From Tubiluchus corallicola (taxonomy: Eukaryota; Priapulida; Priapulimorpha; Priapulimorphida; Tubiluchidae), in contig JAQGDQ010001342.1 of assembly GCA_030141605.1 (NCBI GenBank), forward strand, positions 1-46,055: DNA of 46,055 nt, in the 5' to 3' direction. The translations under genes were made by a program, and so were the position numbers. Position 1 is the stretch's first letter. Every line of letters begins with the position of its first letter. Below the pieces are notes generated by a model. It had not been told where the DNA came from. It made no database searches and saw only the letters and a list, made by a program, of their open reading frames with translations. Below are positions 1-13,008 of the stretch, piece by piece.

Positions 1-2305
1 CAAATTCTTTGTTAAGAGTCCAGGGAGAGGTTAAGTTGTAAGGCTCATAACTCGCCCACTGCGGGGCTACAGAACTTCTGGTTTTCATGTATGTATTAAC
101 CATCATCCTCACTAATATAATAAAAAAGAAAATTCGCTCGAGCCTGTTTCAGTATTTAGTACTAGCACTTTAATATTCCACAACAATCAGCAAAATTCGC
201 CTTTTTTGTATTTTTTCTATATTTTTTCTATCTAAATGCTGGATTATAAGTGACAAATCTGTATTCCAAATTTCATGAAAACGCACGAGCTGAGATAATA
301 TCATGCATGACATTATATAGAGGGGGCACTGTTAGAAAAACTGCCATATCACCAAACTTTTTTACTTTCCATAGTAATTCCGTCCATGTGTAAAAAGTAG
401 ACATACTTGGCTCAGGTCGTATATGACAGTAAACATTTAGCCACGTTTAACCTGCATTTTCTGTGACTAGTGCTCTCATTTCCTAGTAGCAATAGATTCC
501 TTTGCCATGGAAATTGCAAGAAATTTGCGAATTTCATCTTAAATTGGTTTAGTTATGTCGGAATTTTCATATGACTACAAATATGAATAATTGCCTCTTC
601 TGACAGATTTCGGACAGGACATCATGCATGCCCCTAGCACTGAGTCCGACCCTGATTCAGGGCATTCTCTACACACTGAATCGCTAATGGATACCAGGAA
701 AGACTAAACAATAAGCCATCTATTAGAAAAGGAGTACCGATTGTTAAGACTGAGAGTCATTGCTAGCGAAAGAATCTGAAAATTCCGTATATACATGTAA
801 AATAGAAATCTGTTCATTTTTTATACATCTATTCATTTTTTATACTTTTTATATGAATAAGCTTTATGGCTTTATAGAGAAAGAATTATCGATGCAGGTA
901 GATTATCCCTAGAAGATAGATACAGAAATATAGACAAATATATCATGGGGAAAGTGATAAAGTGAAAATCTTACAGTCTAAACATGGGAAATATAAGCGT
1001 ATGGGCCGCTTCTAGGGGGATGGCGGTGACATTTAGCTCAGAAAATTTTTCTTCACCCAAAATTTATTTGTGGCACAAAATCGATACTTCTGACAAAAAA
1101 TACTAATAGTGCGATTGAATGATTGCGCCAATGGCACAAAAATTTTCGATGTTTTACAGTCAAAAAATCACAGGACAAATGATATTTTGGGGGAAGTCTG
1201 TCATATATATTTTAGGCATTCGCTCAGATTTAGGGCAATTTTCTTTCTGTCCTGGCTTGTACCCCTATGTAAGACAATGAGTAATAACTAGGCAATAACC
1301 TGTACATAACATTTACAAAGCATAGAAAATAAACAGTACATAAAACATTTTCCAGTCCTTGCAAGAAGCAATTTCGATTCCGTAGATATTTAATTTTTTT
1401 GAAGATGGAAGCTCTCTAAATGCAGTCCAGTGTCTCTAGTACAGGCTAATTGATTCACAATATTCGTTTCGTGCGGATAACTAGCCAGAATACCGCATTT
1501 AACGCTGGTAAACAGCCCAGAAAACGAACATTTTAGTTCAGCAGTGGCCGCCATCTTGAATGCTGGAGGCCAATCCTGTCGGTAGTTTAACCAATGTGCT
1601 GGCCAGGCTCCTAATTGCCAAAGATGAATATTTATGACGTTTTGAAGCATTTTGACTAGATTTGACAACTCATGTTTACCTACACGAAGCTTTTTGATGA
1701 ACGTTGTTACCTAGATTTTTACCCTGATATATGCCTCTTTCAGGGGTCATTTACAATAGGGTGGAAATTCGCTCCATCGAAATTGTCACTGCAGCATAGT
1801 GGGATGGGATGCTCTATTCACATACATATCGATATTTTTGTCCTAGCCCCTGCAGTGGGTGAGATATAAGACTTTGAAATGAGTGAGTATTTGCATCTTG
1901 TGCATAACGCGAGCTAGAAGACCCCCTGTAGAGCCGAAAGAGGGGGGTTTGGGACAAAAGTCGTCAAGTCATTTTGGAGAAGATAACAAGATCCAATACT
2001 GTGCAGAGTCAGATCTATTCAAACACAGTAGTCGCTGCATGACTAATTCTTCAAATATGAGTAAAAAATAGAGAAAAATAGGTAATTTTTCATGAATTTC
2101 GGCCTATGCCGTACCTCTGCTACTATGAGGAGTTGGGCCAAGCGGATTCATATAGTGAATACTAGTGGACCTCATACCCATACCTTTGGTCTCAATCGGT
2201 TTACCTAACCTTGTGCCGTATTTTTCCGATTTTGCATGGTCTTCTTGTGGACGCGTTCTTAATTCGTTTTACCTTAATTGTTGGCTAGTCTTATAATTTG
2301 TGTTT
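1..2305. other. Unrecognised AT-rich flank
   Basis: No gene, repeat family or RNA is recognised here. Short open frames exist (for example 1390-1668 on the minus strand), but they show no known motif and lie in low-complexity AT-rich DNA. If the minus-strand LRR-like gene at 2306-3043 is spliced, its downstream exons would lie in this stretch or beyond the left edge. None was identified. Confidence 0.5.
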
Positions 2306-3043
2306 TTAAAATTTGCCCAAAAAACATGCAGGACAAAGATTTGAAATTATAGTTTTGCTACTAAATTTTCTAGGAATTGCGAATATACCTTTCATTTCTA
2401 GGATGACACCTTTTGTTACATTCAGACTTCGAGGTCTTTTAGGAAGATGTATTTTAAAATTGTCAACATCATGTAAACCGGTGTGAGCTATAACAATGTT
2501 CTTAATGATTGGGTTTTCGGAAAGATCTAAGTCTACTTTCTGCAGCCAAGGAGCATGTATTATTTCAAGACGTTCCATGGCTGTCATCTCTTTGAAAGCG
2601 TCTGCAGCAATCCACTGAAGCTTCTCGTTCCACATCAACCTCAGTATGGTAGCTTGAGCACAAATACGCTTTGACTCAAGAGCCTGCAACTTGGATTCAA
2701 TTATCTCCAATGTACTGAAATACTTTTCTACTAGATAACAATACCGAAGTGCATTAGGAAGTATATTGTAAAGCTGCAACTGCTTTGTCTCCCATTTCAA
2801 GTTCCTGGCAATTGCATCGAGGTCTCCACGGCCTAAGTTAACCTTCTTTCCACAGGTCATTTTGCAAGGAAGTCGCATTTCATAGGAACACAGCCGTAAA
2901 TCTTTACTGCAATTATTTCCATCGCCCACCTCGTGTATAACATCAGACTCTAAAGACCCTTGGAGAGCAAAACTGGAATAAGATATTGAAAGGCCAACAA
3001 AGTGAACAAACGCCATCCATAAAATGAACTGCGCATGCAACAT
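2306..3043 (-). CDS. Secreted leucine-rich-repeat-like protein, possibly first exon only
   Basis: The frame encodes up to 245 residues from an ATG at 3043. The first 26 or so residues form a hydrophobic secretion signal. A four-cysteine cluster follows (C45, C52, C60, C64), placed where an LRR N-terminal cap would be. Residues 110-210 contain leucine/isoleucine-spaced segments such as LQKVDLDLSENPIIKNIVI, which fit degenerate LRRs, and there is one N-glycosylation site (NVT). A good splice donor (AAAG|GTATAT on the minus strand, exon end near 2389) occurs just before the frame loses LRR character, so the last 27 residues may be intron read-through and the gene may continue to the left. The binding partner is unknown. 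LRR ectodomains usually bind proteins outside the cell. The family call is moderate and the gene is probably incomplete here. Confidence 0.5.
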   Translation of the reverse strand: MLHAQFILWMAFVHFVGLSISYSSFALQGSLESDVIHEVGDGNNCSKDLRLCSYEMRLPCKMTCGKKVNLGRGDLDAIARNLKWETKQLQLYNILPNALRYCYLVEKYFSTLEIIESKLQALESKRICAQATILRLMWNEKLQWIAADAFKEMTAMERLEIIHAPWLQKVDLDLSENPIIKNIVIAHTGLHDVDNFKIHLPKRPRSLNVTKGVILEMKGIFAIPRKFSSKTIISNLCPACFLGKF

Positions 3044-3961
3044 GATGAAACCAGCAAATCAACATTTCAGGGTTGAATTCTGACAGCGATGACTTTAGTT
3101 GGCTTTGAGCACGAAAGCGTGTGCAACACTTAGTGACAGAGAAAATAGCAGTTTTCGAATAATTCGATTTCCTGCGTCATAATGCAATTGCGAGTAATGT
3201 AATAACAATTTGAACATAAAGATCAAAATACTAAACACAAGAAGCTAGAGAACTGAAATTGAAATATGTAAGTATAATGGCGCGCCCAGACTAGAGAGTT
3301 CTTTCGCATCTTAGATAGATAGATAGATAGATAGATAGATATTTTATTTCTGAAAATCAAACTTCCAACATGAGAATTACAAACTTGACGCATAGCCGAT
3401 GGCTTTATCAGTGGGCAGAGCTCCGGTAATGATTTCCAGATCATACTAACAATTTGACTCAACCTAGCAAAATTGTGACTTTCCAAGTGAAAGGAGGAAA
3501 CAAGATATTTAATATTTCAAGACAAAGTTTGCATTTTCTCTAATTTGCATGTTGTTATTACAATCCCTTGACCACACCTTAAAAGAAACCTACGTACAAA
3601 ACACAACATTAATTAGTGTTTCTATCTATTTGATGAAAATATTTTACAAGATTATTCAGTAAAACTAAAATAACGAGTCTATGTGAAATTATTTTTCAAT
3701 AAAAAATATATTATCAACTTCTTCGAAATGTTGAAATGTGTTTGACTTTTAAAATGTTCTGATTCCAACTGAACAAATTCATTAGAAAAGTAAATACCAG
3801 TGTCCAAGCGTAAAAAGATAAAAAGATAACATCTTCATTTGTGTGGTTTGGAGTGCTCAGGTAAACATCTCATTTGTTTGTAAACATCTCAGCACACTAT
3901 ACAGGTAAACCCCTCATTTTGTTTCTTTTGTTGAGAACTGCACGGTTTACTACCGTAAGAA
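3044..3961. other. Intergenic stretch with a short GATA microsatellite
   Basis: This stretch lies between the LRR-like gene and the start of the GPCR tandem unit. Apart from the GATA tract at 3313-3340 nothing is recognised. The region just upstream of 3043 should hold the promoter and 5' leader of the LRR-like gene, but no clear core promoter motif is visible. Confidence 0.5.
3313..3340. repeat. (GATA)n microsatellite
   Basis: About seven uninterrupted GATA units. Confidence 0.95.
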
Positions 3962-4634
3962 TTTTTGGTCGCTATTCATATCCCTAAAATTAGAGTAAGT
4001 TTTGGAAAATTCCATTTTTCAGTCATCAACCTGGCTCCTATGATTAGGACGTTGGTATAAATGCTGATACGCTAGGCAATACACGGTTTATCTCGCTATG
4101 CGTGGGTGCTGTCATTTACTTTTCTAATAAAGTTTTGTTTCCACAGTAATAAATGTGAGTAACTATTTTTCTGTCATCATCAATAAATATCAAAGACTGT
4201 GTGAACCACGTTTATACACAAGTAAAACGAAATGAAAATCGGAGGCGTGTAAAATTGTCAGAGTAAATTTATTAATAGCTGCTTGAAACAGTGACCAATT
4301 TCACATATTGCTGATAGTGAAAGTCTCAAGAGGATAGATATAATATATGACATGAAATTATTTTCAAAGTATTAAATACGGGCATACTAAACGGGCATGC
4401 GCCGCAACCAACCATATAAGTCTACACACAAGCATCTGCTTCCTCATCTCTGAGATCAATGAGTAAAGATATAGATCATATCCTATAACGAAGCCGTCTT
4501 CACTAACTTTTTTGGTGCAAACTAGTGAAACTTGAAACTCTTGAAAAGAACGTTAGAATTTTTTTTAAAGTTGTGAGTGTAAATCTTCAAGCTCAAAGAC
4601 ATCCAGGAATTCTAGCAAAAAACTGTAAATCACA

Positions 4635-5645
4635 ATGTTAAATCTTACAGTGAACTCAACCATCGAAGAATGGCACGAATTTAGTGAAAGAATAACTCCG
4701 AAAGAGATTGTCATGTTAGTTGTAATTGCTCTGGTAGGCTCGTCCACAGCTTTTCTGAATGCCGTGGTCATTATTACTATTTACAAGTACCGATGTCTAC
4801 AAACTTTCCATAACAAGTTATTGGCTAATTTGGCAGCAACAGATTTCATGGGTGGTGTTTTAATTGAGCTATTGATAGTTACATTTATAGTTGAACTAAA
4901 GCCTTCAACTGAGCTTTGTTGTCTACAAGGGTTTTTAATTGTAACGCTTTTAACACTGGGTGTAATTTTTCTTACCGCCATTGTAACTGATCGCTATATT
5001 GCTGTCAGTAAACCTATTGAATACCATAAGCTACAAGTGAAGCTGAAAAACTTTAACATCTTTATCGTAACTTCCATAACTTATTCGCTGTTCGTGGGTG
5101 GGCTTTTTGCTTCCCAAATTGCTATTTACTATAGCCCAGAATTTTCATGTATTGATTTTCAACTTATGGTTCATCCCTGGTTTGCTGTGTTCTTCTCAGC
5201 ACATTATTTTGTAGCGTTACTTTTCATGATATATGCTTACACAACGATCACCATAAGAGCTCTAAGAAGGCAGAACAAGGTCAGTACTACTTCACGATCA
5301 TCAAGAACTTCTACAGTCGGGTTGCTTGTGCAAGTCAAGGCAGCTAGAATGTCAGCAGTAATCATTGGTTCATCAATGACACTTATTGCACCTAGTATGT
5401 GTCACACGATAATAATCAGTACCACAAAACAATATCCAAATGCAAACTACAAATTCTTAGAAACATTGGGTTTCATGCTAAACTCGTTACTGAATCCGAT
5501 TATATATTTTCTGCTCGTGAAAGACTTTCGACGCTGTGCTATGAAGTTACTCTGTCGACCGAATGATATCAGTACAGAGGACAACAGCCAACTTACCCGG
5601 CCAGCAACTGTCTCTGCCATCAAACAGCAAAATTCTAAAGCTTAA
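4635..5645 (+). CDS. Class A (rhodopsin-family) G-protein-coupled receptor, copy 1
   Basis: A 336-residue intronless seven-transmembrane receptor. The N-terminus carries two N-glycosylation sites (NLT, NST). TM1 has N42, TM2 has D70, TM3 ends in D119-R120-Y121, C95 or C96 can pair with C172 of extracellular loop 2, TM6 has P253 and TM7 has the N287-P-I-I-Y291 motif followed by a basic helix 8. Two usual class A residues are missing: the TM4 tryptophan and the TM6 toggle tryptophan of CWxP (I251 lies two residues before P253). Length and motifs indicate a small-ligand or peptide receptor at the plasma membrane coupling to G proteins, but the ligand cannot be inferred. The start is the first ATG of the frame and is conserved in copy 2. 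Copy 2 is about 77% identical by eye. Confidence 0.9.
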   Translation: MLNLTVNSTIEEWHEFSERITPKEIVMLVVIALVGSSTAFLNAVVIITIYKYRCLQTFHNKLLANLAATDFMGGVLIELLIVTFIVELKPSTELCCLQGFLIVTLLTLGVIFLTAIVTDRYIAVSKPIEYHKLQVKLKNFNIFIVTSITYSLFVGGLFASQIAIYYSPEFSCIDFQLMVHPWFAVFFSAHYFVALLFMIYAYTTITIRALRRQNKVSTTSRSSRTSTVGLLVQVKAARMSAVIIGSSMTLIAPSMCHTIIISTTKQYPNANYKFLETLGFMLNSLLNPIIYFLLVKDFRRCAMKLLCRPNDISTEDNSQLTRPATVSAIKQQNSKA

Positions 5646-5773
5646 AAGTTTCAGAAATACACGACTCTTAAATCTACACCAGTGTTGATCGCTGATGTAT
5701 TCTGTGGTTAAAGCAGTATTTCTTTCTACTGTGCCTGATCCAATTCTATAGATAATAGGTAAATCGAAGACCC

Positions 5774-5905
5774 CAAAGACAGCTTAGCAACTGCAAAATT
5801 GGGGTGAATAACAACTTAACAAATAACATGGGTGGGAGGACACTTCCTTGTGGCACTCCTGATAGAACAGGCACGGTTGACAAAGCACAATTCTCAACTT
5901 CGACA
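5774..5905 (-). pseudogene. Reverse-transcriptase relic, antisense in GPCR copy 1 3' flank
   Basis: The minus strand reads a short stretch containing SGVPQGSVL, the GVPQGS(V)LGPLLF-type motif of non-LTR retrotransposon reverse transcriptases. The equivalent segment in unit B reads PPGVPQGNAFGPLLFAR. Both copies sit at the same distance from the GPCR stop, so the insertion predates the tandem duplication. Only about 40 codons survive. Confidence 0.6.
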
Positions 5906-7533
<1,628 letters not shown>

Positions 7534-8159
7534 CAAATCTGTCACTTAGCTACATTACTTTTTATCAATTTATCTCTGAAGCATCTTGATAGAAAAAAAG
7601 CTAAAATGCGAGAACGTGCAGAAGCCAAGTATGCTGTTGCAACGAGATAAATTGTCTTTAATATCTGTAGATTATAATAGCATAATAATATAAAAAAGAA
7701 AAATTATCTTCCGAGTTTCTGGCTCACACGAATTTTTGTTTCTTTGTACGAATTTTGCCTCGCTGCTAGAGAGAGATATGTGGCTGGGCCTAGCATTAGG
7801 ATTCATTTCTGACGTTTGATCAATAATCTCGTTTACATGACATTATCATGATATTGTGTGTGTTGGTAACCATTAATGCTAGATGTTTTCAAACACTTTT
7901 ATGATTTGTGTACAAAACATTTGTTTTATGCAAGTATTTATTGCAGCTGACACTTCAATGTTTGTTGTTGTCGTTGTTGTTGTTCTGCTTTGGCTAGGTT
8001 GATAAAATTATAGACATTGTTTATTGGGCTCTTGCATTTTGCTGGTGTTTACTTATCCTCATACATGGTGTTAAATAGTGCACAAAATATTATTTTGTTA
8101 TAATAAGCGAGAAATTGATAAACCCATGATAATTTTGTCAAACAATTTGTAAAAATGGC
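7534..8159. other. GPCR unit A 3' flank, noncoding
   Basis: This stretch aligns with unit B at about 11587-12275, including a GTT microsatellite near 7970 (12090 in unit B). No gene is seen. Confidence 0.6.
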
Positions 8160-9335
8160 TGTGACGACCGAAGCCGTCCATAGTGATGCGCTACTAATGA
8201 TTGATTGACTTATTTTTATTAATGTATTTTTGATGACAATCCAAAAATATTTTGTTATTATTGGTATAACATTGATTGCCATTATTGTTAATACGTTTTA
8301 TTAGACTTGTGATTTTTGTTGCCAGTTGATTTTTTTTGTAACATTAGATGGAAGCACTTTACAGGCTTGAGTGACCAGAGCCTGGGTCACATGACCAAAT
8401 TTACCTACCTGGCCAGGTATTGGCCTAGTTTCGTGGTCTATCTGGTTTTGTAGCTCAAAGTAAAAAGAGCAAATTTTGTTGATAGCATGTTGCCAGTTTT
8501 GAACATGTGTGTATGCCTCGAAAGTGAAAGCCACCTCATGGGCAACTTGGTTATTGGTTAGAGAGGCTTTGGAAAGAAACTTATTTATTCACGTAACTTC
8601 CGATTGTGTTTCTTGATGGTAATACCAGTGGAAGCCATCCAGGATAGAACACCTCTGTTGTTTCCCGTACAGAATGCTTGTCATTAAACTCTTCCTCTTA
8701 TGGAGACTGAATTCCAGTTTGGTTGCTTAATGTCATTATCTGGTGCAGTACCGTCTAGAGGAGTCAATTGTCATTTGTTGGAGACATAGGATCTGATAGT
8801 TTTTGGGAGACGTGTCCTGGCAGCCATATTGGATACGTCGTAGGAAACTTGGTACGATTCGTGGTTGGAAACGTGGAAACGTGGTATTCGGGCGAATACG
8901 TGGTAGAAGCATTGCTCTCTGGACAGTTATGCTGGGCCCAGCCATCGTAAAGATGAGTAAAAAAAATGTTAAATTTTAATTAGATTTATCCAGTTGACTA
9001 TTATTGCGTTATTATCACGTTAACTAGTATTGCGTTTCAAAGTGTTTGTTTACAAAAGAACTTTATACGCCGGCATTAGTTATTTTTTTTTACGAGAATC
9101 GAAAATAAATAAATATCCTCTTTATTGTTATTATTATTATAAATCCTGTTGTTTGGGTAATTGTATTCCTAGAGAATTAAGGTATAAACCTAAAGCATTG
9201 TTCACACTGTCATACACGGACTCATGTGCGAATTTTTACTATATTTTGGTCAATCAAGGTATAACTCGTGACAGCGGGACTGCTTGGCAAAACATCCTAA
9301 CAACAATTTAACCTTTACTTAGACACGCTGTCACA
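8160..9335. mobile_element. Solo LTR, probably from a Ty3/gypsy-type retrotransposon
   Basis: The sequence interrupts unit A where unit B is continuous. It begins TGTGACGACC and ends GCTGTCACA, giving TG...CA termini with a TGTGAC/GTCACA inverted end, and it is flanked on both sides by the 5-bp direct repeat ATGGC (8155-8159 and 9336-9340). TG...CA ends with a 5-bp target duplication are the mark of an LTR. At 1176 bp with no internal gag/pol it is a solo LTR left by recombination between two LTRs. An AATAAATA polyadenylation-like signal lies near 9105. The superfamily call rests only on the TGTGACG-type terminus. Confidence 0.75.
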
Positions 9336-10303
9336 ATGGCATTTTTCAATGATAGATTATGCAGTGCAAAATCATAATAAAACCTGAAGACAAATCTTAA
9401 ATTACCACGATGTGCAGCAGGCCTACCACGAACTTATAAGCCAGTTGTGTTATGCACAAAAATACGAGTTTACTCTATTGTTTGATATTTAATAAATAAA
9501 CTACTAGAATTTTAACTTGAGCGTAACTTGTTTTCTGCGGTGTAATGCAAGGCAAAACTTTGTAAATTTACGACTCATTAACATAATGAAATCAAATAAT
9601 TATGCATTCCTTTCTTCAGATATTCAAATTTGAAAATATGTTGGAGTTCTTTAGTTTTATGAAAAATATACAATTTTTTGGTCGGAACTAATATCACTAA
9701 AATTAAAGTAATTTTTGGATATTACATTTGCTGGCATCAAACCGTGCTCTATGTTTAGGGCATTGGTATAAATACTGAAGCGCTAGGCAAATAAACAGTT
9801 TATCTCCCTATGCGTGGGTGCTGTTATTCACTTTTCTAATAAAGTTTTGTTTCCACAGTCATAAATGTGAATAACTATTTTCATCAACAAACATCAAAGC
9901 TAGCTTGTATACAAATAAAACGAAATGAAAATCGGAAGCGTGCAAAATTGTCAGAGTTAATTTATTAATAGCTGCTTGAAACAGTGACCAATTTCACATA
10001 TTGCTGATAGTGAAAGTCTCAAGAGGATAGGTATAATGTATGACATGAAATTATTTTAATGTATTAAATAAACTAAACTGGCATGCGCCGCAACCAACCA
10101 TATTGAAAAGTCTACACGCAAGCATCACTGAGATCACTGAGTAAACTCGTATCCTATAACGAAGCCTTCCTCACTAACTTTTTTTTTGGTGTAAACTCGT
10201 GAAACTTGAAACTCTTGAAAAGAAAGTTAGAATTTAAAGTTGTGAGTGTAAATCTTCAAGCTCAAAGACATCCAGGAATTCTAGCAAAAAACTGTAAATC
10301 ACA

Positions 10304-11317
10304 ATGTTAAATCTTACGGTGAACTCAACCATCGAAGAATGGCACGAATTTAGTGAAAGAGTAACTCCAAAAGAGATTGTCATGTTAGTTGTAATTGCTC
10401 TGCTGGGAGTGTCTACAGCTTTTCTAAATGCCGTGGTCATTATTACTATTTACAAGTACCGATGTCTACAAACTTTCCATAACAAGTTATTGGCTAATTT
10501 GGCAGAAACAGATTTCATGGGTGGTGTTTTAATTGAGCTATTGATAGTTGCATTGATAGTTAAACCAAAGGCTTCAACTCAGCTTTGTTGTCTACAAGTG
10601 TTTTTAATGGGAATGATTTTAATTCTGGGTGTAATTTTTCTTACCTCTATTGTAACTGATCGCTATATTGCTGTCTGTAAACCTATTGAATACCATAAGC
10701 TACAAGTGAAGCTGGAAAACTTTAACATCTTTATCATAATTTCCACAATATATTCTTTGTTTGTAGGTGGACTTTTTGCATCCCAAATAGCAATTAACTA
10801 TAGTCCAGAATTTTTATGTATTGAGTTTGAACATCTGGTTCATCCCTGGTTTGCCGTGTTCTTCACAGCACATTATTTTATAGCATTAATTTTCATGATA
10901 TATGCCTACTCCACAATGATCATAATAGCAGTAAGACAGCAGAAAAAAATTAACACACCGCTGCTACTATCAAAAAGTTCTACAATCGGATTGATTGTGC
11001 AAGTTAAGGCAACTAAGATGTCAGCAGTAATCATTATTTCATCAATGACACTTATTGCACCCAGTATGTTTCACATGATAATAATCAGCACCACAAAACA
11101 ACGAGATAAAAATTTAAACCTCATTTTATTAAAAGGATTGGGTATCACCATAAAGTCGTTTTTGAATCCGATTATATATTTCCTGCTCGTGAAAGACTTT
11201 CGTCGCTGCATTAGGAAGTTACTATGTCGAGCGAATGATATCAGTACAGAGGACAACAGCCAAGTTTCACTTCCAGCAACTGTCTCTGTCATCAAACAGC
11301 AAAATTCTAAAGCTTAG
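10304..11317 (+). CDS. Class A (rhodopsin-family) G-protein-coupled receptor, copy 2
   Basis: A 337-residue intronless seven-transmembrane receptor, paralogous to the gene at 4635-5645. It keeps the TM1 asparagine, TM2 aspartate (ETDF), TDRY at the end of TM3, the TM6 proline and NPIIY in TM7, and it also lacks the TM6 toggle tryptophan. Residues 1-80 differ from copy 1 at only a handful of positions. TM3, the third intracellular loop, extracellular loop 3 and early TM7 differ much more, and one residue is inserted before TM7. The frame is intact, so the gene is probably functional, perhaps with altered ligand or G-protein preference. The ligand is unknown. Confidence 0.9.
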   Translation: MLNLTVNSTIEEWHEFSERVTPKEIVMLVVIALLGVSTAFLNAVVIITIYKYRCLQTFHNKLLANLAETDFMGGVLIELLIVALIVKPKASTQLCCLQVFLMGMILILGVIFLTSIVTDRYIAVCKPIEYHKLQVKLENFNIFIIISTIYSLFVGGLFASQIAINYSPEFLCIEFEHLVHPWFAVFFTAHYFIALIFMIYAYSTMIIIAVRQQKKINTPLLLSKSSTIGLIVQVKATKMSAVIIISSMTLIAPSMFHMIIISTTKQRDKNLNLILLKGLGITIKSFLNPIIYFLLVKDFRRCIRKLLCRANDISTEDNSQVSLPATVSVIKQQNSKA

Positions 11318-11449
11318 AAGTTTCAAAAACACACGACTATAAGATCAACACCAGTGTTGAGTGTTGATGTCTGCTGTGCTTAAAGTGGTTTTTCTTCGCA
11401 CTGTGACTGATCCAACTCCTTCAATAAATGAATAAATCGAAGAAACCAA

Positions 11450-11580
11450 AGACTTTTTAGCAACCACAGAATTGGAGTGAATAGCAACCTGGCAAATAAT
11501 AAGGGCCCGAACGCATTTCCTTGTGGAACTCCTGGTGGAGCTGGGACAGTTGATGAGGCACAACTCTCAACTTCGACATA
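11450..11580 (-). pseudogene. Reverse-transcriptase relic, antisense in GPCR copy 2 3' flank
   Basis: The minus strand reads PPGVPQGNAFGPLLFAR within an otherwise decayed frame, the reverse-transcriptase GVPQGSxLGPLLF motif. It is orthologous to the relic at 5774-5905 and marks an old retroelement already present before the GPCR unit was duplicated. Confidence 0.65.
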
Positions 11581-12804
11581 TTTTAATCTGTCACTTAGCC
11601 ATGCTTTTATCTGTTTGCATTATAACTAAAATGTGCTGTTGCAAAAGAAGCTAAAATACTAGTTGTAATACTTATGATTGTAATACTAGTTGTATTACAT
11701 ATAATGTAATACTTTTAGTACATTATAACTAAAATGTGCAGAAACCAATTCTGATATTGGGGACGACATAAATTATCTTTGATATCTATAGATTATATTT
11801 AATCAATAAGCAGTGATACAGCATTCGTATTAAGGAAAAAATTATCTTGAGAGCTATTGTCTCAGAATGAATTTTTACTTCTCTGCACGAGTTTTGCCTC
11901 GATACTTGAGAGAGATACATGACTGGACCTAGCGTTAAGTCATTTATGACGTTTGATTAATAATCTCGATTACATGACATTATTTTGATATTACATGTGT
12001 TGGTAACTATTAATAATAGGCGTTTACAACCATTTTCATGATTTCTGCGCAAAACATTTACTTTATGCGAGTATTTGTTGTAGCTGATACTTGTTGTTGT
12101 TGTTGTTGTTGTTGTTGTTCTGCTTTGGCTAGTTGATGGAGGACATAGTTTATGTTAATTGCGTTCTTGTACTTTGCTTGTATTTATCTATTCTCATACA
12201 TGGTGTCAAATAGTGAAAAAAATATTGTTGTACTAAGCAAGAAATTGAAAAACACATAATAGTTTTGTGAAATTCGTGAAAAATGGATTTTTTTGATGAA
12301 AGATTATGCTTTTGCAAAATTGCAAAAGCTGAGCGCAAATCTCAAATTACCACGATGTGCAGCAGGCCTAGCAGGAACCTGTAGACTTGTTGTGTTATGC
12401 ACAAATATACGAGTTCACTGTATTGCTTTATTTTTAATAAATGATATGCTAGAATTTTATCATGAACGCAATTCGAATTTTGTGTTTAGTGAAAAGCAAT
12501 GTGAAACTTTGTAAATTTACGACTAAATAACCCACTAAAATCAAATTATTACATTCTTTTCTTTCAAATGTTCAAATTTGAATGGATTAAATAAAATTAT
12601 GCCTAGAATTTGTACCTATGTAAAAAATCAATTTCCATAATATAGAATAATTCCATAATTAGTCCTATATAGAAGTGAATTCTAGCACCATTATAAGTAC
12701 GAAAATAATTATAACTCAAAAGATTTCGCACAAGTTTTCTGCTGCGAATCTAGAACCGTATTAGGAAAAATTCTACACGTTTGGTTGACTAAATCAAGAC
12801 GTTT
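11581..12804. other. GPCR unit B 3' flank, noncoding
   Basis: The stretch matches unit A up to about 12590 and includes a short TTG microsatellite near 12092-12118. From 12590 to 12804 the sequence is AT-rich and unrecognised. Confidence 0.6.
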
Positions 12805-13008
12805 GATCATTCATTCAACCCATGTATCGACATAATTGAATTTAGTGAAAGAATAACTCCACGAAAGATTGCCATGTTAATTGTAACTGCACTAGCAGGT
12901 ACAACTACAGATTTTTCTAAATACAATAATTATTAGTGCTGTTTTCAAGTATATATGTCTTATAGACACTCCATAACAATTTGCTGGTTGATCTGGTAGC
13001 AAAACATT
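12805..13008 (+). pseudogene. Third GPCR copy, broken 5' fragment
   Basis: About 200 bp align with roughly codons 4-73 of the two intact GPCRs. It includes the near-identical stretch AATTTAGTGAAAGAATAACT and, further on, CCATAACAA...TTGGTAGCAAAACA-like sequence matching the TM1-loop-TM2 region. It carries an upstream deletion, frameshifts and an in-frame stop. Homology to the receptors runs straight across position 12984, the outer edge of the left inverted-repeat arm, so this relic was in place before the inverted duplication. Confidence 0.7.

Larger units (their letters stand above)
9678..12590 (+). repeat. Tandem duplication unit B (GPCR copy 2)
   Basis: The shorter of the two units, colinear with unit A and lacking both later insertions. 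Its ends are approximate. The tail matches unit A at 9340-9640, where both share a stretch with ATTACCACGATGTGCAGCAG. Confidence 0.85.

Noticed and set aside
3313-3340. CRISPR-like short repeats
   Set aside because: This is a plain GATA microsatellite without spacers, in a eukaryotic context.
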